NCBI RefSeq assembly: GCF_030518215.1
Contig: NZ_JAULRT010000059.1
Location: 1 to 64,000, forward strand
DNA length: 64,000 nucleotides
Source of the DNA: Gilvimarinus algae
GTDB lineage: Bacteria; Pseudomonadota; Gammaproteobacteria; Pseudomonadales; Cellvibrionaceae
Direction: 5' to 3'
This document shows, piece by piece, positions 25,560 through 32,442 of this stretch. Every line of letters begins with the position of its first letter. Positions within the stretch are counted from its first letter, which is position 1. The notes under the pieces were generated by a model that was not told the origin of the DNA, searched no databases, and saw only the letters and a list, made by a program, of their open reading frames with translations. The position numbers and the translations under genes are program-made.

Positions 25560-26786
25560 TTACTGCTCGAGAGCGAAGGTGATCGGGATAGTGAATTCGT
25601 GGGTCAGGCCGCCGATAACGCCGGGTATTTCCGCAAAGGGCGCCGCGTCCTCCACCGATTCCATGGCCTCATCGTTGAGTATGCCGTGTTCCGACTCTTC
25701 AAGCATTTCTGCCCCTAACAGGTTGCCGCTTCGATCCAAAGTGACGGCAATACGGATAAAGCCTTCGTAGCCGCGCTGCAGGGCGCGCCGCGGATACTTG
25801 ATCTCTAGTTGAACTTTGCGCACCAGCGTGGAAAAGTAGCGCTGGCTCGCCAGCAGAGACTCGGCCGTGAATGTGGGCACATAGTCCTCGTCGGTCTCAT
25901 CTTCAGGCTCGGGCTCCGGGGCAGGCAGTGGAGCCGAACTGCTTGCAGCGGCGACGGAGCTGCTTTGGGCACTGGATGTCGTGCTTAGCGGCTCGGGCTC
26001 GTCGGCTACAGCGGAGGCGACACTGCTGGATGCGGCTGGGGGCAGCTCAATTTTGGGCGGTTCAATGACTGGCGCGGCAACCGCCACGTTTGGTTCATCA
26101 GAGACGGTGGGCTCAGGTTCGGGCTCTTGGGTAACGGCAGGCGCTGGCTCCGGCGCTGGTGGCGGTGCAGTCCACGCTGCCACCTGATCCTTACGTTCGG
26201 GGGAAGGCTGAATGGATTGGTAGCGGGCTACCAATGATTCAGTGACCTCACCGGCGGCCAGCAATTGATCGCGGAAGCTGGATGATAGCGGTACTCTCCC
26301 CACCCAGGTACTGACAAGCAGTGAGAAAAACTCATCGTCATCAATTTGCCCCAGTTCAATACCGTTCACACTAATGGCAACGCCTTCTCCGGGCGTCAGC
26401 GCAAAGACCACCCGGTCATTCTCTAGCAGCCGCTCTTTGAACATGTTGGTGAAATCCACCATGTTGTCCGCCTGCGCGGTCAGGGCATCGGAGCGGATGT
26501 TGATAGCCATCCCCTCAATCCACATGCGGCTGAAGCGTCGGGCGGCCATGCCGCGGTCAGCGGTTATCTTCATTTCCATGCGCATTGGAATATCCGCAGC
26601 GAGCAGCACACCGGCATCGCTGGTCAGCGTTTCACTGTATATCGCGCCGATAAAGCGGTCTTTGCCGAGCTCCTGATGAACCGCCATACCATTGAGGAGG
26701 GGGGCGGCCTGAGCAGCGGCTGACAGGCACAACAGACATGTGGTAAAAAGCGCCAAGCATGATCGGACAGGTAAAAGGGCTCGCAT
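25560..26786 (-). CDS. Secreted chalcone-isomerase-like/TonB C-terminal fusion protein
   Basis: A 408-residue protein with a signal peptide (MRALLPVRSCLALFTTCLLCLSAAAQA). Residues about 30-200 resemble the bacterial chalcone-isomerase-like fold (GAIYSE, MRMEMKI, MWIEGMA, FTPGEG-type strand, SLLVSTWVGRVPLSSSFRDQLL). A long Pro/Glu/Ser/Ala spacer (about 215-300) follows. The C-terminal about 100 residues form a TonB_C domain (QLEIKYPRRALQRGYEGFIRIAVTLDRSGNLLGAEMLEES). Classical TonB has an N-terminal membrane anchor; here a cleavable signal is predicted instead, so energy transduction by ExbB/ExbD is doubtful. Function is unassigned. Confidence 0.72.
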   Translation of the reverse strand: MRALLPVRSCLALFTTCLLCLSAAAQAAPLLNGMAVHQELGKDRFIGAIYSETLTSDAGVLLAADIPMRMEMKITADRGMAARRFSRMWIEGMAINIRSDALTAQADNMVDFTNMFKERLLENDRVVFALTPGEGVAISVNGIELGQIDDDEFFSLLVSTWVGRVPLSSSFRDQLLAAGEVTESLVARYQSIQPSPERKDQVAAWTAPPPAPEPAPAVTQEPEPEPTVSDEPNVAVAAPVIEPPKIELPPAASSSVASAVADEPEPLSTTSSAQSSSVAAASSSAPLPAPEPEPEDETDEDYVPTFTAESLLASQRYFSTLVRKVQLEIKYPRRALQRGYEGFIRIAVTLDRSGNLLGAEMLEESEHGILNDEAMESVEDAAPFAEIPGVIGGLTHEFTIPITFALEQ

Positions 26787-26948
26787 AAGTGGCTTCGCTT
26801 TGGTGTTAGAGTTATGGGCATTATGACCTAAGGTGCTGAGTACAGCCCTTTGTCGGTTGTTTTTTTACTATGACTCTTTACTCTACCGAAAAAATGTGCC
26901 TCGGAAAAGTGAGTTAACCTTTAATTTATCAGACAATTAGGAAAAAAC

Positions 26949-26962
26949 GGGCAAATTTGCCC
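26949..26962. promoter_or_regulatory. 14-bp palindrome, putative operator
   Basis: GGGCAAATTTGCCC is a perfect inverted repeat that overlaps the -35 element, a placement expected of a repressor or co-regulator site. A second perfect palindrome, tggcttaagcca, lies in the leader at 27023-27034. The binding protein is unknown. Confidence 0.45.
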
Positions 26963-26985
26963 TGAGCTGCCTGACCGGCTATAAA
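26957..26985 (+). promoter_or_regulatory. Promoter of the cyclic-nucleotide-binding gene
   Basis: TTGCCC (26957-26962) and TATAAA (26980-26985) are spaced by exactly 17 bases. The -35 is the right half of a perfect palindrome (26949-26962). Confidence 0.6.
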
Positions 26986-27071
26986 GTGTAAAGAACTGCT
27001 ATGATGTCCGGTGTCTTGAGTTTGGCTTAAGCCAGCCAGATAGATTCTGACAATAAACGAGTTGGCGTGGT

Positions 27072-27764
27072 ATGGAAATAAAACTGATCGAGAAATTTCA
27101 ACGGCAAACCATCGAGCAACTGCTCTCTGCCATACCCTTTTTTAAGGCGGTAAAACAACTCGATCCGGCGCAGTTTGACACTCTCCTGCAGTATTCGCGC
27201 ATTATTACCTATCGACCGGGTGAGGTGGTTTTGCACCGAGGAGACGGAGATCAGTGTCTTTATTTCCTGCTGAAGGGGCGTCTGGCGGTTTACCCCAGTG
27301 AAGCGCTGACCGGCGAGCCGGTCAATTATGTGACCCCCGGAGAGGTCTTTGGCGATCTCGCGCGGCTTATGCACAGCCCGCGTTCAGCGACCATAGTCGC
27401 GGATACGAGTAGCCGCGAAATCATGGTCTTTTCGGCTGATTTCAGTGCATTTGGGGAGCTGGAGTCCACACACCCCATTAGCCTGCCGACTAAGCTGCTG
27501 TACTATCGCAACACGGTACACAACTTGCGCTGGAAGTTAGAGGTCTATCGCTCCCTTCATCCCAAGGACGAGCTGGCCAACCGCCACAGGGCGGTCAAGC
27601 TGTACCTGGGCCCAAAGGACACCCTCGAGGAGTTACGCTCTCTACACGAGCAGGCGCGCACGCTGGCGAGCCTTCTGGTCGCCTGGAATGATCGCTTTGG
27701 CTCTATCGCCCCCTCCTCGGGACAATCACCCGACCGCGAGTTGCTCAAGGCCCTTGAACACTGA
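27072..27764 (+). CDS. Cyclic-nucleotide-binding domain protein
   Basis: A 230-residue cytoplasmic protein. Residues about 20-135 form a CNB (Crp-like) beta roll: PFFKAVKQLDPAQFDTLLQYSRI, PGEVVLHRGDGDQCLYFLLKGRLAVY, and the phosphate cassette FGDLARLMHSPRSATIVA with the phosphate-binding Arg, although the usual Glu of FGE is Asp. The C-terminal 90 residues are helical (NTVHNLRWKLEVYRSL and later helices) without a helix-turn-helix, so it is not a Crp-type transcription factor. The start has its own promoter. It precedes a PilZ gene, which may indicate a nucleotide-signalling pair. Confidence 0.82.
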   Translation: MEIKLIEKFQRQTIEQLLSAIPFFKAVKQLDPAQFDTLLQYSRIITYRPGEVVLHRGDGDQCLYFLLKGRLAVYPSEALTGEPVNYVTPGEVFGDLARLMHSPRSATIVADTSSREIMVFSADFSAFGELESTHPISLPTKLLYYRNTVHNLRWKLEVYRSLHPKDELANRHRAVKLYLGPKDTLEELRSLHEQARTLASLLVAWNDRFGSIAPSSGQSPDRELLKALEH

Positions 27765-27939
27765 CGCAGTGCTGAGGCCACGGCGCCTGCTGTTTGCGCC
27801 TTGCAGTTGTCAGTGAAGAGCATCTCTTGCGATACTTCTTACGGCTACCGCCTTTTCCAATCCCTTCAGGCCAATCTTGGATAGAGAATGCCAGCGCGGG
27901 CGCGGAGACTAAAACAACTTGATTGGGCTGTCAGAGTCT

Positions 27940-28623
27940 ATGGAGTTTGAAGATTTAAAATTGCCGCAGGGCACGGCCTTGCAGCTTCAAGTGACCAACA
28001 GTGCCGGTCAGCCCGAGCGCTTCTCCTGTCGGTTTGTCGGTGCCGTGCCCGGTCGCAGCCTGATTTTCTCCGTGCCTCGCAGTAGCGGTAAGCTTGCCCG
28101 TTTTCGCCCGGGCCAGAAAATGGCGGTTCGCTTGATGGTGGCCAACGGTATTGGCTTGTTTGCCTCGGTGGTAGAGGCTCAGGGCACTGAGCCCTACCCA
28201 CTGCTGTACGTCAGTTATCCCGAGAGTGTCACTTTCAAGGGTATACGCAGTGCAACCCGCGTCGCCATTGATCAGCCGGTTGAGGCGGAAAACACGAGCT
28301 CTCTGCATGGCTCTCAAACCAGCGGTATAATTGCTGATATCAGCATTACGGGCGCCCGTCTAGAGCTGCGTGACGCCATCGCCGAAATCGGCGATCAGCT
28401 AACCTTGAGCGCGCGCGTGCGGATTGTGGATATCGAACTCGATCTTGTGGTGGCGGCGGTGGTTCGTTCTCGTGTGGAGAGAAGCACTCAGGAACAAAAC
28501 CAGCAGTTACCGGCCATTTATGGAGTGGAATTCACGGAGCGCAACCCGGAGGCCGTACTGGTGCTTTATGCCTATGTGTTTTCGCAAATTGTCGAAGAGC
28601 AGACGCCTGGTGAGTCTGCCTAG
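27940..28623 (+). CDS. PilZ domain protein with YcgR-like N-terminal domain
   Basis: A likely cyclic-di-GMP effector. Residues about 1-95 resemble the N-terminal YcgR-type beta domain (LPQGTALQLQVTNSAGQPERFSCRFVGAVPGRSLIF). The PilZ domain begins with the RxxxR element in GIRSATRVAID and has the DxSxxG element as DISITGARLEL, the two ligand-binding motifs. The ATG at 27940 gives 227 residues; a TTG at 27919 with GGAG eleven bases upstream would add seven. It overlaps the next gene by 14 bases. A role in flagellar, pilus or polysaccharide control is family knowledge, not visible here. Confidence 0.83.
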   Translation: MEFEDLKLPQGTALQLQVTNSAGQPERFSCRFVGAVPGRSLIFSVPRSSGKLARFRPGQKMAVRLMVANGIGLFASVVEAQGTEPYPLLYVSYPESVTFKGIRSATRVAIDQPVEAENTSSLHGSQTSGIIADISITGARLELRDAIAEIGDQLTLSARVRIVDIELDLVVAAVVRSRVERSTQEQNQQLPAIYGVEFTERNPEAVLVLYAYVFSQIVEEQTPGESA

Positions 28624-29473
28624 TCGCTTATTCCTGCTCGGCCTCCTCTCGGCTCAGGTTCAGGCCGTGCAGCTCGACCAGCTGGAAGTGCCGCGTACCT
28701 ACCTGCGTTACCTGCCACAGCTGCTCGATGGCGCCAAATTGATGGCCGCGAGTGAACAGTGTGTAGTGTTTATTTCAGGCAAGGTCAAGGTAGATGACAG
28801 CCGCGAAGATCAGCCCGTGTTCAGCTACACCTGCCGCGATGCCCAATCTATGACGTATCGCTGGCGGGTGGATGGTTTGACCCTGGAAATACTGGATGAG
28901 ACCCGCCCCGAGGGGCGGATTAGCTTTGCGCAATTGCAGGCTGAGATTGACGCGCGGCGCGAACGTGAGCGCGAGCTGGAAGCGCAGCGCCAAGCGCAGA
29001 TCGCGCAGATTCAGGCGCAGCGGGCGCAAGTGGAGCAACAGCGAGAAGCCGAACGCCAGCGCAAAGCAGAAGAAGAGGCCCGGCGGCGGGAAGCGCAGCG
29101 CCGCGAGCGCTTGTGGGGCGTTTGCCAAGAGACACTGCAGCGCCAGACTCGCACCATGAATGACTTGGTTTGGGTTACGACAGAGCAACCCGAAGCGCTC
29201 GAGCTCGAGCTAGCAGCGCTTCCCTCGCCCGATCCAGGGGCGCTGGAGCAAGAGTCAGGGAGTATGCCGCCTTCACAAGAGGAGCAAGGAGAGGGGGCAG
29301 AGGCCGCTGAAATGCTCCAGCCCTTGCGCTTTACCATCGACTTTAATGCGTCGGATTATTTTGGTGAGGCGCTCGAGTATCGTGCCTATTGCGATATCGA
29401 CGAGCAGGAAGTGGTGCAGGTCAGTATTCACCCCCGCCGTTTGGAAGAGGCTGAAGCGCCAATTGCGCCTTGA
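28610..29473 (+). CDS. Secreted coiled-coil protein of unknown function
   Basis: A 287-residue protein starting at GTG 28610 inside the PilZ gene end. MSLPSRLFLLGLLSAQVQA is a clear signal peptide; the open frame continues upstream but that part is antisense-like shadow. The mature part has a small beta domain with two Cys (CVVFISGKVKV ... YTCRDAQSM), then a charged Arg/Gln/Glu coiled coil (about 105-165), another Cys pair region, a Glu/Ser/Pro-rich spacer and a C-terminal beta segment (LRFTIDFNASDYFGEALEYRAYCDIDEQEV). Probably periplasmic. I do not recognise the family. Translational overlap with the PilZ gene suggests a shared role. Confidence 0.72.
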   Translation: MSLPSRLFLLGLLSAQVQAVQLDQLEVPRTYLRYLPQLLDGAKLMAASEQCVVFISGKVKVDDSREDQPVFSYTCRDAQSMTYRWRVDGLTLEILDETRPEGRISFAQLQAEIDARRERERELEAQRQAQIAQIQAQRAQVEQQREAERQRKAEEEARRREAQRRERLWGVCQETLQRQTRTMNDLVWVTTEQPEALELELAALPSPDPGALEQESGSMPPSQEEQGEGAEAAEMLQPLRFTIDFNASDYFGEALEYRAYCDIDEQEVVQVSIHPRRLEEAEAPIAP

Positions 29474-29489
29474 TGTCTTTACGTCATAA

Positions 29490-29524
29490 AAAACCGCCGC
29501 AACTTTCGTTGCGGCGGTTTTTGT
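29490..29524. terminator. Bidirectional intrinsic terminator
   Basis: A perfect 13-bp stem (29491-29503 with 29508-29520, core ccgccgcaac/gttgcggcgg) and a 4-base loop, flanked by A-run and T-run. It serves the secreted coiled-coil gene (+) and the convergent AlgP-like gene (-). Confidence 0.9.
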
Positions 29525-29543
29525 TTTCTGGCCTGAGCCGGAT

Positions 29544-30311
29544 TTACTTAGCCTTTGGCTTACGACCGCGCTTGGCAGGAGCTTTCTTGGCCGCAGCACG
29601 CTTGGCGGGAGCTTTGCGTTTAGCGGTGGTTGCTTTGGCCTTGCGTGGAGTAGAGGCTTTTTTTGCCTTGGTTTTCGCTTTGGCTTTGGCGGCGGCTTTC
29701 TTAGCAGCGGCGCGGGCTTTAGCAGCGGCTTTCTTCTCGGCGGCTTTTTGCTTGGCAGCGGCCTTTTTGGCAGCAGCTTTGGCTTTGGCAGCAGCTTTCT
29801 TGGCCGCTAGCTTTGCTTTAGCAGCGGCTTTTTTCTCGGCGGCTTTTTGCTTGACGGCAGCCTTTTTAGCAGCGGCTTTGGCTTTTGCAGCCGCTTTGCG
29901 ATCAGCGATTTTCTGCTTTTTGGCCAGCTCACGCTGAGCTTTGCTCATGGCTGCATCGTGCTGGCTAGCCACTTTGTTGGCAGACTTGATGGCAGCAAGC
30001 TGCTGCTTGGCTTCAGCCAGAGCGGCACGGGCGCCGGTCACTTCAGTCTGCGCTTTACGCACAGCGGCATTGGCTGCCGTTACTTGCTTGGCGGCAGCAG
30101 GGGTTTTCTTCTTCTTCGCAGCGGCCAGCTTGGTTCTGGCTGCTTGCAGAGTTTTTGTGGCTTTGGTTACAGCTTTCTGTTGGGTGTCAACGGTCTTCGC
30201 AGCGTCTTTCTCTTCCGCAGTGCGAGCCTTGCTCAATTGATCCTGCAACTGAGACAGTTGTTTTTCCAACTGAGCAACTGTATTTACAGCTTTGGTTTTA
30301 CGAGCAGCCAT
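29544..30311 (-). CDS. AlgP/histone H1-like DNA-binding protein
   Basis: A 255-residue, extremely Lys/Ala-rich protein. Residues 1-125 are a helical, coiled-coil-prone domain (NTVAQLEKQLSQLQDQLSKAR). From about 130 the chain is a run of AAKAKAAAKKAA-type repeats, and the C-terminus ends in KRGRKPKAK, which contains an AT-hook-like RGRKP. This is the architecture of Pseudomonas AlgP (AlgR3), a histone H1-like nucleoid protein. AAGGAAG lies six bases before the ATG. The repeats imply length variation between strains. Its regulatory targets here are unknown. Confidence 0.85.
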   Translation of the reverse strand: MAARKTKAVNTVAQLEKQLSQLQDQLSKARTAEEKDAAKTVDTQQKAVTKATKTLQAARTKLAAAKKKKTPAAAKQVTAANAAVRKAQTEVTGARAALAEAKQQLAAIKSANKVASQHDAAMSKAQRELAKKQKIADRKAAAKAKAAAKKAAVKQKAAEKKAAAKAKLAAKKAAAKAKAAAKKAAAKQKAAEKKAAAKARAAAKKAAAKAKAKTKAKKASTPRKAKATTAKRKAPAKRAAAKKAPAKRGRKPKAK

Positions 30312-30370
30312 GGTGAGCTTCCTTTATTGTTGTGAACAAAAAAGTAAACGGATTAGATCCGGCGGTTAAT

Positions 30371-30398
30371 ACGTTAAAACTTTACCGGCGAATTTCAA
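30371..30398 (-). promoter_or_regulatory. Putative promoter of the AlgP-like gene
   Basis: On the minus strand, TTGAAA (30398-30393) and TAACGT (30376-30371) are 16 bases apart, about 60 bases upstream of the start codon. The surrounding DNA is strongly A/T-rich. Confidence 0.4.
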
Positions 30399-30562
30399 GC
30401 ATTTTACGACATTTTTATTGAAAAAAACGCGCTTTTTAGAAAAAACATAGAAAAATCCCACCGTTTTTTCAGCTATCGCCACATTTTTAGCGAAAAAAAT
30501 CCGTTAGGCACATTAAAAAGAATTTTTGTTGGGAAACTTTTCTGTTCCCTGTGCCTACATTA

Positions 30563-30582
30563 TACTGACTGTATATACAGTA
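30563..30582. promoter_or_regulatory. LexA (SOS) box upstream of dinB
   Basis: TACTG-N10-CAGTA matches the gammaproteobacterial LexA consensus exactly in both arms, with an alternating A/T centre. It overlaps a -10-like TATACT (30561-30566) and ends 27 bases before the dinB start, so LexA would block transcription until DNA damage. Confidence 0.9.
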
Positions 30583-30609
30583 TTTATTGGCTTGAGCGGA
30601 GGGTTTGTT

Positions 30610-31671
30610 TTGTCGCGCATCATTATGCATGTCGATGCAGACTGTTTTTTTGCCGCGGTGGAAATGCGTGAGCAACCCCTCTTTCGTCATCGCCCCATGG
30701 CCGTGGGCGGTAGTGCGGACAGACGAGGCGTGATTTCAACCTGCAATTATCCGGCGCGTGTGTTTGGTGTACGTTCTGCCATGGCAAGCGCTCATGCGTT
30801 GCGGTTGTGTCCCGGGCTTACGATTTTGCCACACAGGATGAATCTTTACCGCGAGACATCCAGCCGCATGATGGACGTTTTTCAGCGCTACACCGATCGT
30901 TTTGAGCCGCTGTCGCTTGATGAAGCCTATTTGGATTTGACCGGGATTTGCAGTGATGAAGCTCAGGCTGTTGAACTTGCAGCCCGTATTCGCGCCGAGG
31001 TAACCGCTGAGCTCGGTATTACGGTGTCGGTGGGTCTCGCGCCCAATAAGTTTCTTGCAAAAGTCGCCAGCGAATGGGAAAAGCCAGATGGTCTTTTTTT
31101 TGTGCGCGCCCATCAGGCCGACACCTTTGTTAGAGGTTTGAGCGTCACCCAAATACCGGGGGTTGGTCGTGTTACCGCAGAGCAACTGCAGTTCATGGGA
31201 ATCGGGCGTTGCGATCAGTTGCAGGCTTGGCCGCTCGACGCATTGACTGAGCGCTTTGGTCGCTTTGGTCATCGACTGTATTGGTTTAGCCGCGGTGTGG
31301 ATGAGCGCGAAGTTCAAGTCACTCGTGAGCGCAAATCCATTAGTGTTGAGCAAACTTATTCTCGGGACTTAACCGGAGAGTCGGCCTGCTTGCAACAGCT
31401 ACCTGAGTTACTGTCCCGGCTCGAAGAACGACTTGCCAAACTGACCGGCAAACCCCAGGTTCGCAAAGGCTTTGTCAAAGTAAAGTTTGGTGATTTTAGC
31501 AGTACCACCATTGAAAGGCCCGGTGAGCACTGGCGATTGTCGGATTATCAACCGTTGCTGAGTCAGGCGCTGACGCGCGGTCCGGCTCGTGTTCGGCTAT
31601 TGGGTCTGGGTGTTCGGCTGGCACCTCCCGCGACGCCAGAGGAGGTTGAACAGATGCCCTTGTTCCATTAG
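30610..31671 (+). CDS. dinB: DNA polymerase IV (DinB), SOS translesion polymerase
   Basis: Y-family error-prone polymerase that bypasses lesions. The TTG start at 30610 is chosen because GGAGGG lies six bases upstream and the product then begins MSRIIMHVDADCFFAAVEM as in the family; the longer frame to 30526 would run through the LexA box. Catalytic residues are Asp9 and the Asp104-Glu105 pair in LSLDEAYLD, with the finger motif CNYPARVFGVRSAM and the VGLAPNKFLAKVASEWEKPDGLF block. 353 residues, normal length. The C-terminus QMPLFH resembles the beta-clamp-binding peptide (QxxLF) of polymerase IV. Confidence 0.95.
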   Translation: MSRIIMHVDADCFFAAVEMREQPLFRHRPMAVGGSADRRGVISTCNYPARVFGVRSAMASAHALRLCPGLTILPHRMNLYRETSSRMMDVFQRYTDRFEPLSLDEAYLDLTGICSDEAQAVELAARIRAEVTAELGITVSVGLAPNKFLAKVASEWEKPDGLFFVRAHQADTFVRGLSVTQIPGVGRVTAEQLQFMGIGRCDQLQAWPLDALTERFGRFGHRLYWFSRGVDEREVQVTRERKSISVEQTYSRDLTGESACLQQLPELLSRLEERLAKLTGKPQVRKGFVKVKFGDFSSTTIERPGEHWRLSDYQPLLSQALTRGPARVRLLGLGVRLAPPATPEEVEQMPLFH

Positions 31672-31883
31672 GCGCCAAAGTCGACTTGCTTCATTTTGGT
31701 GCGGGCAGGCTCTGGCGACCGCGAGTTTTGGTGAAAAAACAGTCAGAAAGCCCGGTTGGCGGGGGGTTTACGAATATTTGCCCTGAAAAACACAGCAAAT
31801 AATTAGTCAGCGTCGGTACAAGCTGGTAGTATTGCCATTCTGAAATTTTGCCATCCACTAGCATAATAACGGGAGTGTGTACG

Positions 31884-32312
31884 GTGAGTCGTAGAAAGAA
31901 AAACCGTAGCTCTGAGGACAGCAACGATATCGATCTGACGCCAATGCTTGACGTCGTCTTCATCATGTTGATCTTCTTTATTGTAACGGCGTCCTTTGTT
32001 AAGGAAATTGGCCTTGATGTCAATGTTCCGGAAGAGAACGACGAGCCGCCACCGCCGAATGCTGACCCTAACATTCTGGTTCAAATTACCGCCGACAACC
32101 AAATCTGGATGTTTGGCGACAATGGCCTGCGCCGTATTGATGAGGCCTCTGTACGGTCTAACATCGCGCAAATGCGCGCTGAGCTGCCAAAAGCCGCCGT
32201 AATCATTCAGGCCAACCATGAAGCAGACGCCGGTGTTTATGTCGCCGTCGCTGATGCAGCCCGCGCCGCCAAGGCGCCTAGCGTTGTATTGGTTCCGGTC
32301 GAGAAGAACTGA
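31884..32312 (+). CDS. exbD: ExbD/TolR-family proton-channel subunit
   Basis: A 142-residue inner-membrane protein. A short cytoplasmic Arg/Lys-rich N-terminus is followed by IDLTPMLDVVFIMLIFFIVTASFV, one membrane helix with the essential Asp of LDVVF, then a periplasmic domain. With ExbB it forms the proton-driven motor that energises TonB. The GTG start has GGGAG eight bases upstream. Unusually, no exbB or tonB is adjacent; in Alteromonas-like bacteria such lone or second ExbD proteins usually sit in an exbB-exbD-tonB set. It ends at a double terminator. Confidence 0.9.
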   Translation: MSRRKKNRSSEDSNDIDLTPMLDVVFIMLIFFIVTASFVKEIGLDVNVPEENDEPPPPNADPNILVQITADNQIWMFGDNGLRRIDEASVRSNIAQMRAELPKAAVIIQANHEADAGVYVAVADAARAAKAPSVVLVPVEKN

Positions 32313-32330
32313 GCGCTTCTCGCTCCTGCT

Positions 32331-32360
32331 AAAAAGGCCGCCTTAGGGTGGCCTTTTTTG
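32331..32360 (+). terminator. Intrinsic terminator after exbD
   Basis: Arms aaaaaggccgcc and ggtggccttttt pair with one G-T wobble and a 4-base loop, ending in a T-run. Confidence 0.85.
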
Positions 32361-32386
32361 TTGCTTAGGATTGCCAAAAGACCAAT

Positions 32387-32424
32387 AAAAAGCCGCCGAG
32401 GCGCTGAGCCTCGGCGGCTTTTTG
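32387..32424. terminator. Bidirectional terminator between exbD and the aminotransferase
   Basis: A 16-bp perfect stem (aaaaagccgccgaggc with gcctcggcggcttttt) and 5-base loop; it would stop transcription from both sides, and on the minus strand ends the aminotransferase mRNA. Confidence 0.9.
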
Positions 32425-32442
32425 CTTTTGTGCTTTGACGAA

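Noticed and set aside
28424-28609. Upstream extension of the secreted coiled-coil frame
   Set aside because: Trp/Arg-rich out-of-frame reading of the PilZ gene; a signal peptide begins exactly at GTG 28610.
29847-30335. 162-residue plus-strand frame opposite the AlgP-like gene
   Set aside because: Produced by the Lys/Ala repeat codons read in reverse; no independent evidence.
30569-30580. CTGT-N4-ACAG inner palindrome read as a separate operator
   Set aside because: It is the centre of the TACTG-N10-CAGTA LexA box, which explains it better.
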